This document shows positions 50,801-63,761 of a stretch of DNA of 64,000 nucleotides, piece by piece. The DNA lies in contig NC_135252.1 of the NCBI RefSeq assembly GCF_964204865.1, positions 8,701,383 to 8,765,382 of the forward strand. The letters run 5' to 3'. Each line of letters starts with the position of its first letter. Position 1 is the first letter of the stretch. The notes beneath the pieces were generated by a model. That model was not told the DNA's origin, ran no database searches, and worked only from the letters and a program-made list of their open reading frames with translations. Source of the DNA: Styela clava (lineage: Eukaryota > Chordata > Ascidiacea > Stolidobranchia > Styelidae). Both the position numbers and the translations under genes were made by a program.

Positions 50801-51371
50801 GTTAACCAGGTGTCAATTAATTAGCAGTGGCACTATTTATTGACATTAGATAACTTTTTGTGAAGTTAAGCAAACGACAATGCCAAAGTTCAAATTTCTA
50901 CTACTGACATAAACAACAACCAATTAGGAAATTCTGTTAGAGCACTAATTATTTAAAATTCTGAATTTTAGAATCACTTTATATTGAAGGTTAGGTGAGC
51001 GATTTAAACCTTTAAACTTTTCATGAATACGACTTCCTTTCTTACCACTGAATATATAATTTCCTCCAAAATCTCAAACAAACAAAAAAGATTTTTTTTA
51101 AAATGTTGCCTCTTTCTACCTTCTCTTTATTCGAATATGAAAAATAAAATATTACACTCACATCACCGTTTGCATTTCCATTCTCATGCGAACTCATTGT
51201 TACATAAGCTTCTGGAAACAATCCCTTCTGCCCGCTATCAGTCATTCCTTCCCACCATCCATCACCAACATCAGTTTTCAATATTGTTACATATTCTCCT
51301 TCTTTTAGAGTAATTTCTCCATTATCCGCTATTCCGTCAAAATCATATATTGCCACAGCCCTTTGAGCCAT
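35883..51371 (-). CDS. SNX9: SNX9/18/33-family sorting nexin (SH3-PX-BAR), 10 exons
   Basis: Proteins of this family bind phosphoinositides, dynamin and WASP and remodel membrane during endocytosis. Exons: 51371-51162, 49213-48998, 44925-44740, 44219-44117, 43189-42984, 41601-41376, 40537-40358, 39871-39750, 39138-39016, 36035-35883; 574 aa against 595 for human SNX9, with all phases agreeing. An N-terminal SH3 domain (1-62) starts MAQRAVAIYDFDG and contains GDGWWEG. A low-complexity linker (about 70-160) contains DDNWSEDWDD. The PX domain (about 204-315) has RRYKHF at 259-264 and PEKQASGRFEEDFI. The linker and BAR region (about 320-574) include KRKAERDELLGANFF, CMDDGV and TYEKIGEMFAEQPK. SNX9, SNX18 and SNX33 arose within vertebrates, so the symbol marks the family, not one paralogue. 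The 3-kb last intron holds nested hAT elements. Confidence 0.95.
36223..36440. mobile_element. Degenerate hAT-type MITE
   Basis: The left end CAGGGGTGGGCAACATTATT followed by GTGGGCCATA resembles the GGCC-rich hAT MITEs. The right end, near TTGCACAGCCCACTC, is degraded and its boundary is approximate. It lies in the last intron of the sorting nexin gene. Confidence 0.5.
36988..38026. mobile_element. hAT element nested in the outer hAT, perfect 8-bp target duplication
   Basis: The ends are TAGGGATGGGCCGGGATTCG and a right terminus finishing GGACTCGTCCCATCCCTA, with repeated ACTCGGATTCG subterminal motifs. The duplicated target ATGGCTAC is present at 36980-36987 and 38027-38034. At 1039 bp with no recognised transposase, it is likely a non-autonomous copy. 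Confidence 0.88.
38465..38765. repeat. Two-copy ~150-bp tandem duplication inside the outer hAT
   Basis: Two successive units share ATTATTTGACACAAATAAGT, AGTGTTAAATCCCGTGCC and CATACGTCCGTTTTGGATAA. They start at about 38465 and 38615 and differ by small indels. This duplication lies in the right half of the outer hAT element. Confidence 0.8.
47297..47560. mobile_element. hAT-type MITE in a sorting nexin intron
   Basis: The ends CAGACATGGGCAAAGTACGG and CCTTGCCCACTCCTG are imperfect inverted repeats. The flanking octamers GTCTATAA (47289-47296) and GTCTATTA (47561-47568) match at seven of eight positions. Confidence 0.75.
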
Positions 51372-53216
51372 ATTTTTGTATGTATGAATGTGTTTATATA
51401 TATATATTTCAAGTTGATATCCTTTATTACCTATTTACTGAAAATAATGAGATACCCGTAAATATTTTTACAAATGTTGATTTGTCAGCATTAATTGAAC
51501 AACACGGAAAGCATGACGACATACTAAATTTGCTCTACTAAAGTTACAGGTAATTCCAATTAGTTATTTATTAACCCATGTTTGCGATGTGCAGGACATT
51601 TCTTAATACCATCGGACAACAATCGAACTACTGAACAATCATGCACCCGAGAGAATAGTTTGCATAATCAGGGTTTTAAATATGATTATGTGTGAATTAT
51701 GCATAGGAGTCAATAATTAAATAGAATAATTTCAACAAATAAAAGTATGAATTTTAAGCCATTCTTTTTCGATACAATAAGATTGTTTTGCCAATATAAA
51801 TTAGGGTTGAAAATATTTTCCATCCTTGAATTTATATTATTTATGTTCGTGAATTAGTTCGGTTGTTTCTGGATAGTCAATATACTGATATAGAGGTACA
51901 ACAATTTAACACAGTAACACAAGTGAAATGCTCAAATATACAGACAAAAAGGTAAAATGAACACATAATGACGAAATGAGCAAAATCTGAATTCTGAAGA
52001 ACCCAAGTTCCCTTTCTGGCTACTGAAAAACAGAAAGAACTAGAAAATCACACAACTGCACAATCTCATAACCAGTTAGACAGCATTCTAGGTCTGTCTG
52101 CCTGTAGGTACAGAACCATTAGACATGGATGGTGAGTGAGCTGTATTTAATCATTGCATGCATGAACCCTACTATAATTGCATAACAGTATAAGAACATG
52201 GGCAACATAAGTGTACGTTCAGCATTTCTGCTTTAAAAATAGTTATAACTCTCCTTCATACTTCCATAGAATTCAAATTCACGTCTCTCTGAGTAGTTGG
52301 TGATATTATGTTTGTACGGTACTTATAACAGTGCAATTAACACCAAATTCTGAAATTTGGTTTAACCACAATTCAGCAATTCCTGAATTAATAACATAAA
52401 CAGCATAACACTGGCCAGGTCAAGTATTACTGTATTCAGGTACCGGTATTGGTCAACAATATAACTAACAAATATAAGGGTCAGTCTTTGTGTATACTGG
52501 TACCGGTACCGTACCGGTATATGACATGATTACCGGTCCCACTGCCTCAAAACCTAAATTTACCTTTACTGTATCTGAAAATACAGAAATTATTTACATA
52601 CTGACATAGGTTTAAAGTGTGACGTCATCCTTATTGAAATATTGTTAACGTCTCAATCTCATCCACTGAAAAGGCTACCGGTACCGTATTTCAGTATTTC
52701 CAAAATTACAGCACATACCGTACTACATACGGTACCGGTAAGCCTTCCATACACCAATACAGTATCTACGGTACCGGTACCGTACCACCTACTTGCACAC
52801 ACTCCGTGACGCACACATCATATCACACAGGAATCTGTGGTATAGACTAATAGTTATAAGTAACCAACTCCTCGAAGCACCTACCGTACCACTGTTATAT
52901 GCCATACGGGGTAGCTCGTATGCGTACATAACGTTTCACGAGTCACCTGAAGAAAACCCGCAAAGTCTGAAAGTTATCGTCGACTCCAGGCCATTACAGC
53001 GGCGGTGCTAACCCGACTAAATTTATGATATTGACTTTATACTTGACCTTTCATGTCTGTTTTGACCGTGAATATATATACTACTACATATTTACGGCTA
53101 AAGCGAATTATGAAAAACGCGAATACTTTTTTCATAAAAGTAAATCTCCAGCGCGTAATTTTTCAAATTTAATACCAACAATACCGTAAAAATCCATAAA
53201 CACAAGAGCAAAGTTT
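51372..53216. other. Upstream region of the sorting nexin gene
   Basis: No coding exon is visible in this 1.8-kb stretch, which should contain the 5' UTR and promoter of the minus-strand sorting nexin or a large first intron. Its right half holds a cluster of ACCGGT palindromes, listed separately. A short GCTCAAATATA repeat unit shared with other parts of the window lies near 51930. Confidence 0.5.
52438..52792. repeat. Cluster of GGTACC/ACCGGT palindromic repeats
   Basis: Within 350 bases there are several overlapping GGTACCGGTACC-type strings, for example near 52440, 52500, 52530, 52678, 52733 and 52772. Isolated TACCGGTA words occur elsewhere in the window (about 2260, 3752, 5335, 24073, 30600, 41937). 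The cluster looks like a degenerate TACCGG simple repeat. Confidence 0.7.
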
Positions 53217-53480
53217 AATCAATCAATCAATCAATTTTATTTGGTCACTCTGATATAAACAAACACAAAACAACAACAAACAGACAAACAAAATACAGAG
53301 GACCTGGAGGACGAGCATAACTTAATAGAAAAGTTAAAAACGTACAAGTACGTGCCCGTCCACCAAAACAGTCAAAACACAATAAAACAAAAACACGATA
53401 TAAAATCGGGCAATACTTTTAAATTAAATTTAAAATGTGAGACGTGTATGTGTAACACAACAGTGCTTTTCCTACAAAAC
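53217..53480 (-). mobile_element. LINE-like 3' tail, second copy
   Basis: This segment starts with four AATC units followed by AATTTTATTTGGTCACTCTG and aligns with 54010-54240 through AATACAGAGGACCTGGA, CGTACAAGTACGTGCCCG and GCTTTTCCTA. Read on the minus strand it ends in AATAAAATTGATTGATTG, a tail typical of several invertebrate non-LTR retrotransposons. Homology between the copies stops near 53480. I do not recognise the sequence beyond it (53480-53810), although it holds an open minus-strand frame. Confidence 0.7.
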
Positions 53481-54009
53481 TATGGATTAAAAAACACTTG
53501 CTGATTTAACCTCAGTGAGAAGGTTGACAGTCACTGTTTCTACGATATAAAATCTTGGCAAAGTGGACGACAGAGAACACCTAATATAATCGTCAATCAC
53601 AGCCTGTTTGGGTGTCTCAAAAATTTCGTGTCGCAATGGGACAAGGGAAAAGAGGCACACAACATTTTTGGGACACCCCAGACTCTGTAGTGATTCATTA
53701 CGCATATAATCAAGGAAATTTAAAAAATGAATACATGTACTTATGAACATTGTACTTAATTTTGGCGGTTTTCGGGACTAATGGAAGACGGTTTTACGCC
53801 TGACTATTACCTAATGACAGTGGCGGCGCGTCAATAGGGCCCGGTTGTTTTTTCGGTATAATAAAAAATATTCGAAAAATACCTCAATATCGGTTGCACA
53901 GACTGTCTACACTAGCCATATTCTCCCGACATGGTTCATTTTTCGCTCGCAAAACCTTCGTCGAACGTCGACGGGGCGACGCCGATTTTGCCCCGGTTGC
54001 TCATTGTAT

Positions 54010-54655
54010 CAATCAATCAATTTTATTCGGTCACTCTGATACAAACAAAACACAAAACAACAACAAAGGGACAAACAAAATACAGAGGACCTGGAAGATA
54101 GGCATAACTTAATAAAAAAATTGAATACGTACAAGTACGTGCCCGTTCCCCCAAAACAGAGTAAAACAAAAACACGATGTGACATCGGTCAATATCCTAT
54201 AAATTCAAATTAAAATGCGAGACTTGTATGTGCTTTTCCTATACATATATACTAGCTGCCGAAAAATGGTGATGCTGTAGGCCTAGTTCAATTATATTGC
54301 AAAAATAACACAGTGACAGTGACAATTTTTTTTTCCTAAAAACAAGCTTGGTAAATGGATTGGATGTTCCATAGCAGTCTATGCACAAATCATGGATTGG
54401 GGTGTTGGGTTCTTTTGTCGTTTTCGGTTCGTTCACTTTAAAATCATTGTATCCGTTCCAATGCTTCCAACATTGATATCGAATTTTCCACGAACGACCA
54501 CCATTCAGCCATTCCAACAGGTGCAGTGATCCCATCTTTTCTACGCTCTGTTCCATCATACACGACTAGATTCATAAAAGGATCGAAACGTCGCAATATA
54601 TTCGTAACAGATCGTCCACCATTTAACTTTAAATCCAATCTTTTATCCATAAACT
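54010..54655 (-). mobile_element. Retro-insertion in the hAT element: LINE-like 3' tail plus SmG retrocopy
   Basis: Comparison with the downstream hAT copy shows that 645 bases interrupt the sequence at CATTGTAT/ATCGTATT, leaving only a short target duplication (about TAT). On the minus strand the insert starts with SmG-gene homology, passes a run of nine A, and ends in a 3' tail (about 54240-54010) with AATAAAATTGATTGATTG. The tail matches a second copy at 53217-53480. The ATTG-repeat end, minus-strand orientation and 5' truncation are typical of LINE-mediated insertion. Confidence 0.75.
54444..54653 (-). pseudogene. SNRPG: Retrocopy of snRNP protein SmG (SNRPG), 5' truncated
   Basis: The minus-strand frame reads F-MDKRLDLKLNGGRSV, then ILRRFDPFMNLVV, and ends SISMLEALERIQ-stop. 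This matches SmG of the spliceosomal Sm core from about codon 12 to its C-terminus (human MDKKLSLKLNGGRHV, FDPFMNLV, MLEALERV). The middle is degraded. Around GMAEWWSFVENSI an 8-nt duplication plus one extra base shift the VVVRGNS segment out of frame and back, keeping the frame open. It lacks introns and the first ~11 codons and sits at the 5' end of a retro-insertion, so it is a processed pseudogene rather than the source gene. Confidence 0.85.
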
Positions 54656-54987
54656 ATATATCGTATTCTCTCTTTTATCTTCCACTCGCCGCGTTTGTCT
54701 CGTTTGTTTTCTGTTTCTTTTACTAAATCATCGGGGCCGATCGGGGCTAGCCCCGAAATTAAGACGACACAATGCCGACGTTTCTTACAACAACGTGTTG
54801 ACATATTCACGCATTCCTTCTCGTTGGTTGCTTGAAGAGTTGATAGTTTCCTCGCCTTCGTTTTTGTCGCTTGTTTCGCTATTTGAATCAGTTAGAGACC
54901 TTTAGTCCATTTGCTTTCGATTTTCCACATTCCTTTTGAGCTCCTCACTTCTTTCCGGCTTCGCATTTCTTAGCCTTAGACCTCATA

Positions 54988-55293
54988 ATGAATAAGGTTG
55001 ATGCACTACTTCGCACTCCGTTTTCGCAGCTGCCGCTGGAACAAAAATTAGAGGTACAACGTCTTGGGCCTTATCAACCAAAAAATTGTTCACTGGAACA
55101 ATCCCATGACGGAGAAAAGCGTCGGCGTACATTCTGCGCAGAAACTTGGTATAAAAAACACGAATGGTTGTGTTACAGCGAGGACAAAAATGCACTTTTT
55201 TGTTTTTATTGCCTACTTTTTGCTACCGCCCGTGACTCACGTTGGTGTAAATTTGGTTTTAGAGATCTCAAACATCTTTCCGAGCGTGCCAGG
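54988..55293 (+). pseudogene. Truncated duplicate of the hAT transposase N-terminus
   Basis: The first ~102 codons (MNKVDALLRTPFSQLPLEQ through the zinc-finger region) duplicate the start of the downstream transposase with only a few substitutions. Homology stops at 55293, inside LSERA, where the internal CAGTGGCGGCGCG terminus begins. The offset between the two start codons is 845 bases. Confidence 0.88.
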
Positions 55294-55832
55294 CAGTGGC
55301 GGCGCGTCAATAGGGCCAACCGGGGCAATGCCCCGGTTGTTTTTTCGGTATAATAAAAAATATTCGAAAAATACCTCAATATCGGTTGCACAGACTGTCT
55401 ACACTAGCCATATTCTCCCGACATGGATCATTTTTTGCTCGCAAAGCCTTCGCCGAACGTCGACGGGCGACGCCGATTTTGCCCCGGTTGCTCATTGTAT
55501 ATCGTATTCTCTCTTTTATCTTCCACTCGCCGCGTTTGTCTCGTTTGTTTTCTGTTTCTTTTACTAAATCATCGGGGCCGATCGGGGCTAGCCCCGAAAT
55601 TATGACGACATAATGCCGACGTTTCTTACAACAACGTGTTGACATATTCAAGCATTCCTTCTCGTTCGTTGGTTGCTTGAAGAGTTGATAGTTTCCTCGC
55701 CTTCGTTTTTGTCGCTTGTTTCGCTATTTGAATCAGTTAGAGACCTTTGGTCCATTTGCTTTCGATTTTCCACATTCCTTTTGAGCTCCTCACTTCTTTC
55801 CGGCTTCGCATTTCTTAGCCTTAGACCTCATA

Positions 55833-57919
55833 ATGAATAAGGTTAATGCACTACTTCGCACTCCGTTTTCGCAGCTGCCGCTGGAACAAAAATTAGAGGT
55901 ACAACGTCTTGGGCCTTATCAACCAAAAAATTGTTCACTGGAACAATCCCATGACGGAGGAAAGCGTCGGCGTACATTCTGCGCAGAAACTTGGTATAAA
56001 AAACACGAATGGTTGTGTTACAGCGAGGACAAAAATGCACTTTTTTGTTTTTATTGCCTACTTTTTGGTACCGCCCGTGATTCACGTTGGTGTAAATTTG
56101 GTTTTAGAGATCTTAAACATCTTTCCGAGCGTGCCAGGGATCATCAATCTTCTATGGAGCATCTGGACAATGCAGTAAAATACCGAACATTCGGAAATGT
56201 AAATGTTGCAGCACAGTTGGATGAAGGACGCGCGGTTTTTATTCGTCGGCACAACCAAAACGTCGAGAAAAACCGCCATGTTCTCGGTCGATTGATAGAT
56301 GTTTTGAAGTTCATTGGTTGTCACGAGCTGTCCCTCCGTGGGCACGATGAACGGGCTGGCTCTTCTAATAGAGCTGTATTTTTTGATATGGTGGAATACA
56401 CCGCATCCCTAGATACAGTATTGAGAGATCATCTTGATGCGGCAAATGTTTCGAAAGGGACATCTAAGGATATCCAAAATGATTTGCTCGACTCAATGTA
56501 TAAAATTTATTTACAACATTTGGCTCTGGAAATTGAGAATTGACAGTTCCTTTCGATTCAGTCTGACGAGACAACTGACATCACGTGCGTTTCCCAACTG
56601 GTTGTGATTTTTCGGTTTGTGAAAGATGGTAAACCTACCGAGAGATTTCACAGCTTTGTACCAATCGTTGATCGCACGGCTTGCGGGATATCGGCTGTAC
56701 TGAAAGAAGTGTTACAGCCTTACAACGCGAAGTCAAAATTGATAGCTCAAACTTATGACGGCGCGGCACTCATGAGTGGGTCGAAACATGGTGTTCAAGT
56801 TTATATAAAAGAAGATTTTCCTCATGCGCATTTTTTACATTGTTATGCACACCAATTTAACCTCGTTATTAAAAATATGTGTCTTGATACCCCTCTCGTC
56901 CGTATATTTTTTGCAAATGTTTCGGGGTTTTCTTCATTTTTTTCCGTTTCGCCGAAGCGCTCTGACCTCCTTTGGGAAATAAATAGCCGCCGTCTCCCAG
57001 CTTGTGCACCAACACGTTGGAACTGCCAATCACGCGTGGTGCAGGGCGTGTCCGAAATTAGGTCTGAGCTCATTGAATGTTTCAATGGCAGTCAGAGCTC
57101 TCCGGTTTGGGACGAACGCTCTGTGAGGGAGGCGGCAGGTCTAAAGCGTCTGCTAGAAGATGGTGAGTTTTCATTTTTTCTCGCTTTTTTCTCCACAATA
57201 TTCTATCACGTGGATGTATTATACGGCGCATTGCAGTCAAGGCTAATGGATGGAGCGTCTGTGCAGTCGTGTATTTCAGACTTCTGCGATGCTGTATCTC
57301 GTATCCGGGAAACATTAAAATACGACGACACATGGAGTGCTTCTTTACGCCGCGGGCAAACAACGCAGCGTTTGATTTTGTCTGCAAAGGAATGCTGTGA
57401 CATTCTGGTGAATCAAATAGGCGATCGTCTGCGCACTGAACACCTTGCCGCGTTCTCTTTGATGAACCCCAAAATTTTTCAAAATTTGCACGTCAATTTC
57501 CCATCCATTTGTTGGCTACTGTCTCCAAATTTTACCCCATGATAAACGTGGGTAAATTGGAAAATGAATTGCGATGTATATACACCAATCAAACTTTTTT
57601 GAACATCACATCAACTTGCGCGCTCTATGGGTTCCTCATAGATAACACTCTAGTAACTACCTTTGCGGCGTCTGCAAAATTTCTGGACATCATTTTGACG
57701 ACGCCTATTTCTTCCGCCGACGCAGAGCGAACATTCAGCACGCTGAAGCGTATTAAAACGTATCTCGGAAACACAATGAAGCAAGATAGATTAAATTCCT
57801 TGGCTGTTTTATCCATTCACAGAGACGTTATTTCTGGGATGCATGACTTCAATCAGCGCGTTATTGAGCATTTTGCTTCCAAGAAACCGCGGCGTGTTGC
57901 ATATATGTTCAAGCAGTAG
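55833..57919 (+). pseudogene. hAT transposase (TTF/ZMYM-like), two disabling lesions
   Basis: This is the transposase of the hAT element. The frame opens MNKVNALLRTPFSQLPLEQ and contains a TTF-type zinc finger (CAETWYKKHEWLCYSED, then CFYCLLF), as in ZMYM1-like hAT proteins. Next comes a DUF4371-type region that includes SDETTDITCVSQLVVIFRF, and a C-terminal hAT dimerisation segment (SSADAERTFSTLKRIKTYLG). The reading frame is broken by an in-frame TGA at 56541-56543 just before the SDETTDI motif, and by a frameshift near 57500. Otherwise it is intact over about 690 codons, so inactivation looks recent. It cannot make a full transposase as written. Confidence 0.88.
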
Positions 57920-58301
57920 AAGTCTAGCAGCATATGAATCTATATATATGTATATATATATCTAAACCTTATTTTAGGTTTTGTCTGCTTTCCCGAAGTT
58001 TCTGTTAATATGTCATTGTATTTATCAGGGTAAATATTGCCTTTCCTTTTGAAAGAGGTTTCAAAATAAACTATGTCTATATTAATTAATCCCTTGACTT
58101 GGACCGGTTTTAAAGACACTTTCTTATCGTTAAAAATTGTCGCTTTTGCCGATTGGTTGTTACCGATGGAATGGTTTTTATACTCGTAAAATGATGGGAG
58201 AACTTACAGCGCTCATCCTGTCCACGTAGATGGGGGTGACTTGGTCCCGCAGTAGATTGCCCCGGTTGTCAAAATGACCACGCGCCGCCACTGCCTAATG
58301 A

Positions 58302-60937
58302 GGAAATTCCAAATAGAAACAAGCATTAAACGATGTCGTTCAATGAACAATTGGTTGTTTTTGACTCAGGCATCGTTGAATTATTTGATATCAATAAAAA
58401 GTTCTATCTGGATAATTACAGCTTCGATAAAGTAGAATCGCATTATAAAAATCGCGAAAATTTGTAAAAAGTACCGAGGAAATACGTCAGAAAAAATCGT
58501 CATGTGGAATATAACTCCGCAATTCGGAATTTTTCGTGGAAGTGAGCGGTTCCCCATTTTTTTTATAAACGCTTTTGCAGTTAGATCGAAAATATGGTTA
58601 GATGCATTGAATCTTTTGTTTTTTTCCGATATATATAGAAATAACTGTATTGCTATCACATGCCGAGTTTTATCGGGTGATACACACGTCGCTGATAAGT
58701 ATACGGGTTAGAAGCCGGTTTCAGAAAATAATGTACAGCGGGCCAGTTTGAATCTAAATTTATTTGCGCACCGCCCTTTAAAAACACTTCATTTACTTAA
58801 CTTGAAGGTCCAACTCAACTGTATAACGCAAGCGAATTCTGATGTTCGATATTGATAAACGATAAATTTTTTTTGTTGACTATTATTTTGCGTAACATAT
58901 ATATTGTGTAACAATGGTCATATTGCCTCCAACGGTATGATATTGCTTCCCGATGGTTGCCGACCACTCTTTCACACTACGTACAGCGCTTGAAATATAT
59001 TTTAACTAGATTTTCATATTACGGTATTATTGTTTTGATCTTGAAAGATTATAAAATTGGAATTTGATGAATTACGCCAGGGTGCCTAAATATTGAAAAT
59101 GTATGATCTGGACAAATCTCAAATCGGACGATAACGAAAATCTCCGAGTATATTGATAGAAATGTGTATGAGAGAATAGGTTTTCTATGCACCCTTATGC
59201 ACGCAGGAGGCGATATGCATGTAACAAGGCCGTCAAAGTATGGTAACCGCCGATTTTCTGTATTTTTTAAACCATAAATATACCAATTGGCAAAGACAAA
59301 ACATTTCATTTATATAGCGTTAACGAGTAGGTTCCGTTTTTACAATGATAAAATTATATTATCAACGCCAATCAGCTAGGTCTTAAATTTATTTGATACA
59401 AAGAAAGCAAACCAACTACCATTACTCATACGTTCTATCGTTTATTTCTATCCACATGGCGGGATCTTTGTAACTATTTCCTGTGATTGTTAGGCCAATT
59501 GCGGAATCAAAGTTGAATAAAGGTGCATTTATAGTCAAAGCATGATTTTCGATAATTCTGAAAGCTGACGAAAATTCCCACGCACACAAAACTTCTCCGG
59601 ATGAACAGTTTTTTGGCCTTGAAACGAAAGCACTTCAATAATAACGATATAATGGAAACAAGTGAGACACGGCATTTTCGAGACACTGGCCCGTATGGAT
59701 ATTTTCTTTTTATCGGATTTCATTGCAGAGAATCATACATCACAGCAATAATTTGGAGAGAAAAAAAAGGCAATCGATAACCTTCATATAAACAACGACT
59801 AACTATAAAGTACGAGATATTCATAGCCTAAAATTTTACAATGCTTTATCATGTCTCCACCAAACCGCGTCGACTAACTACTTTGTGACATAACAATATA
59901 TACCGACTAGATGAAAATACCGCGCGCCCAACCTTTCTACAACAGGTATTACAAAAGAATTGCAAAGATACTAAAATCTGAATTACCCTTTTGTGGGTAA
60001 TCATTCCCAGTTTGGGAAGCACTGTTTTATCCAGTAGCCTCGTTCATAGAAGAGAGAAACAACACGGCTAATATGGAAAGACACCAGAGCAAGTGGTTTT
60101 TAAACTTCTTAAGCCGCCGCCCCCCTTTTTGAAAAAAAGTTGAAAGCTTTTGTAATGGGCTTCGTTTTAAGATGGCACAGAAAGCGAGTTGGTCTCATAG
60201 CGTCATTGCTCACATTTATTAGGCATAAAATGCATCGGAGTACAACTTCGCCTTTATCTGTGGTAGGTATAAAGCCATACTTATCTTATATTCTCCTTCT
60301 ACGGCCTACGCAATAAACGTACGCTTTTTACGCATTAAGGTATTTTCTGCTTAAACGCTAACATAACACACGTAAAATCTCATTCATCATTCACATGTAA
60401 CAAACTACATTATTGCAATTAAACAGAATCAAAATACAAATAAACCCCAAAATTATCCGATTTTTAAGCATTTGAAATAACGCGATCTGCACATTTTCAA
60501 GTATTTACAAATGCCAGAACAAGGATTATTGGACATGTCAGTGGACATAAGGATCGTTTCAATATCATGTTGTTCTTTGACACGCTTTTAAATAGTCACT
60601 CTTCTCTTTGATTACTGGACCAATTGCTTTGAAATTTTCAGTGAGTAAGATTATATTTTTGCTAGAGGGCTATTACTTTTATTTTTCGCTGTGACGTCTT
60701 TAAAATTATCGCCACTAGGTGTCCATCTATTTGAGCAAAGCTCTGTTGTTTATAACATATCGTTCCTTGTTTGCTGTTCCTATAAAGAAACCTCTCAATT
60801 TTTCAAGTACGTTAAAACAACCTGATGGAAGCTTACTACAATTACACTTACTGATTAATATGATAAGATGTGATATATAAGAGATTATGATAATTCATAT
60901 TGAGTGGCTACTGAATCTACCAATGTCTTTTAAATAT
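58302..60937. other. Intergenic region between the hAT composite and METAP2
   Basis: No supported gene lies in this 2.6-kb stretch; open frames are short and unrecognised. It contains a hAT-like terminus near 60010-60030 (CAGTTTGGGAAGCACTG) and, at 60500-60765, an inverted copy of a repeat also found at 2130-2600. It must also include the METAP2 3' UTR. Confidence 0.55.
60500..60765. repeat. Dispersed repeat, inverted copy of 2130-2600
   Basis: GGACCAATTGCTTTGAAATT, ATCGTTTCAATATCATGTTG and ATTTGAGCAAAGCTCTGTTG correspond to the reverse complement of the repeat at 2130-2600, which is longer by an internal segment. Confidence 0.6.

Positions 60938-63761
<2,824 letters not shown>

Larger units (their letters stand above)
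53818..58293 (+). mobile_element. Composite hAT DNA transposon with partial 5' self-duplication
   Basis: The ends are inverted repeats, CAGTGGCGGCGCG at 53818 and CGCGCCGCCACTG ending at 58293. The element is flanked by an exact 8-bp duplication CCTAATGA (53810-53817 and 58294-58301), the hAT hallmark. A second internal 5' terminus starts at 55294. From there a full-length element runs to 58293 with one transposase gene. The stretch 53818-55293 is a near-identical second copy of the first ~845 bp, stopping inside the transposase N-terminus and enlarged by a 645-bp retro-insertion (54010-54655). Because one target duplication encloses both, this is one element with a tandem partial duplication, not two separate insertions. 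Confidence 0.9.

Noticed and set aside
53217..54060. AATC/CAATCAAT arrays as a CRISPR or other regular array
   Set aside because: The repeats are 4-bp microsatellite tails at the ends of two retro-insertions, without unique spacers, in animal DNA.
55064..55567. 167-codon frame overlapping the hAT copies as a separate protein
   Set aside because: It is a shifted frame of the duplicated transposase N-terminus running through the internal element terminus; codon-level homology is in the other frame.
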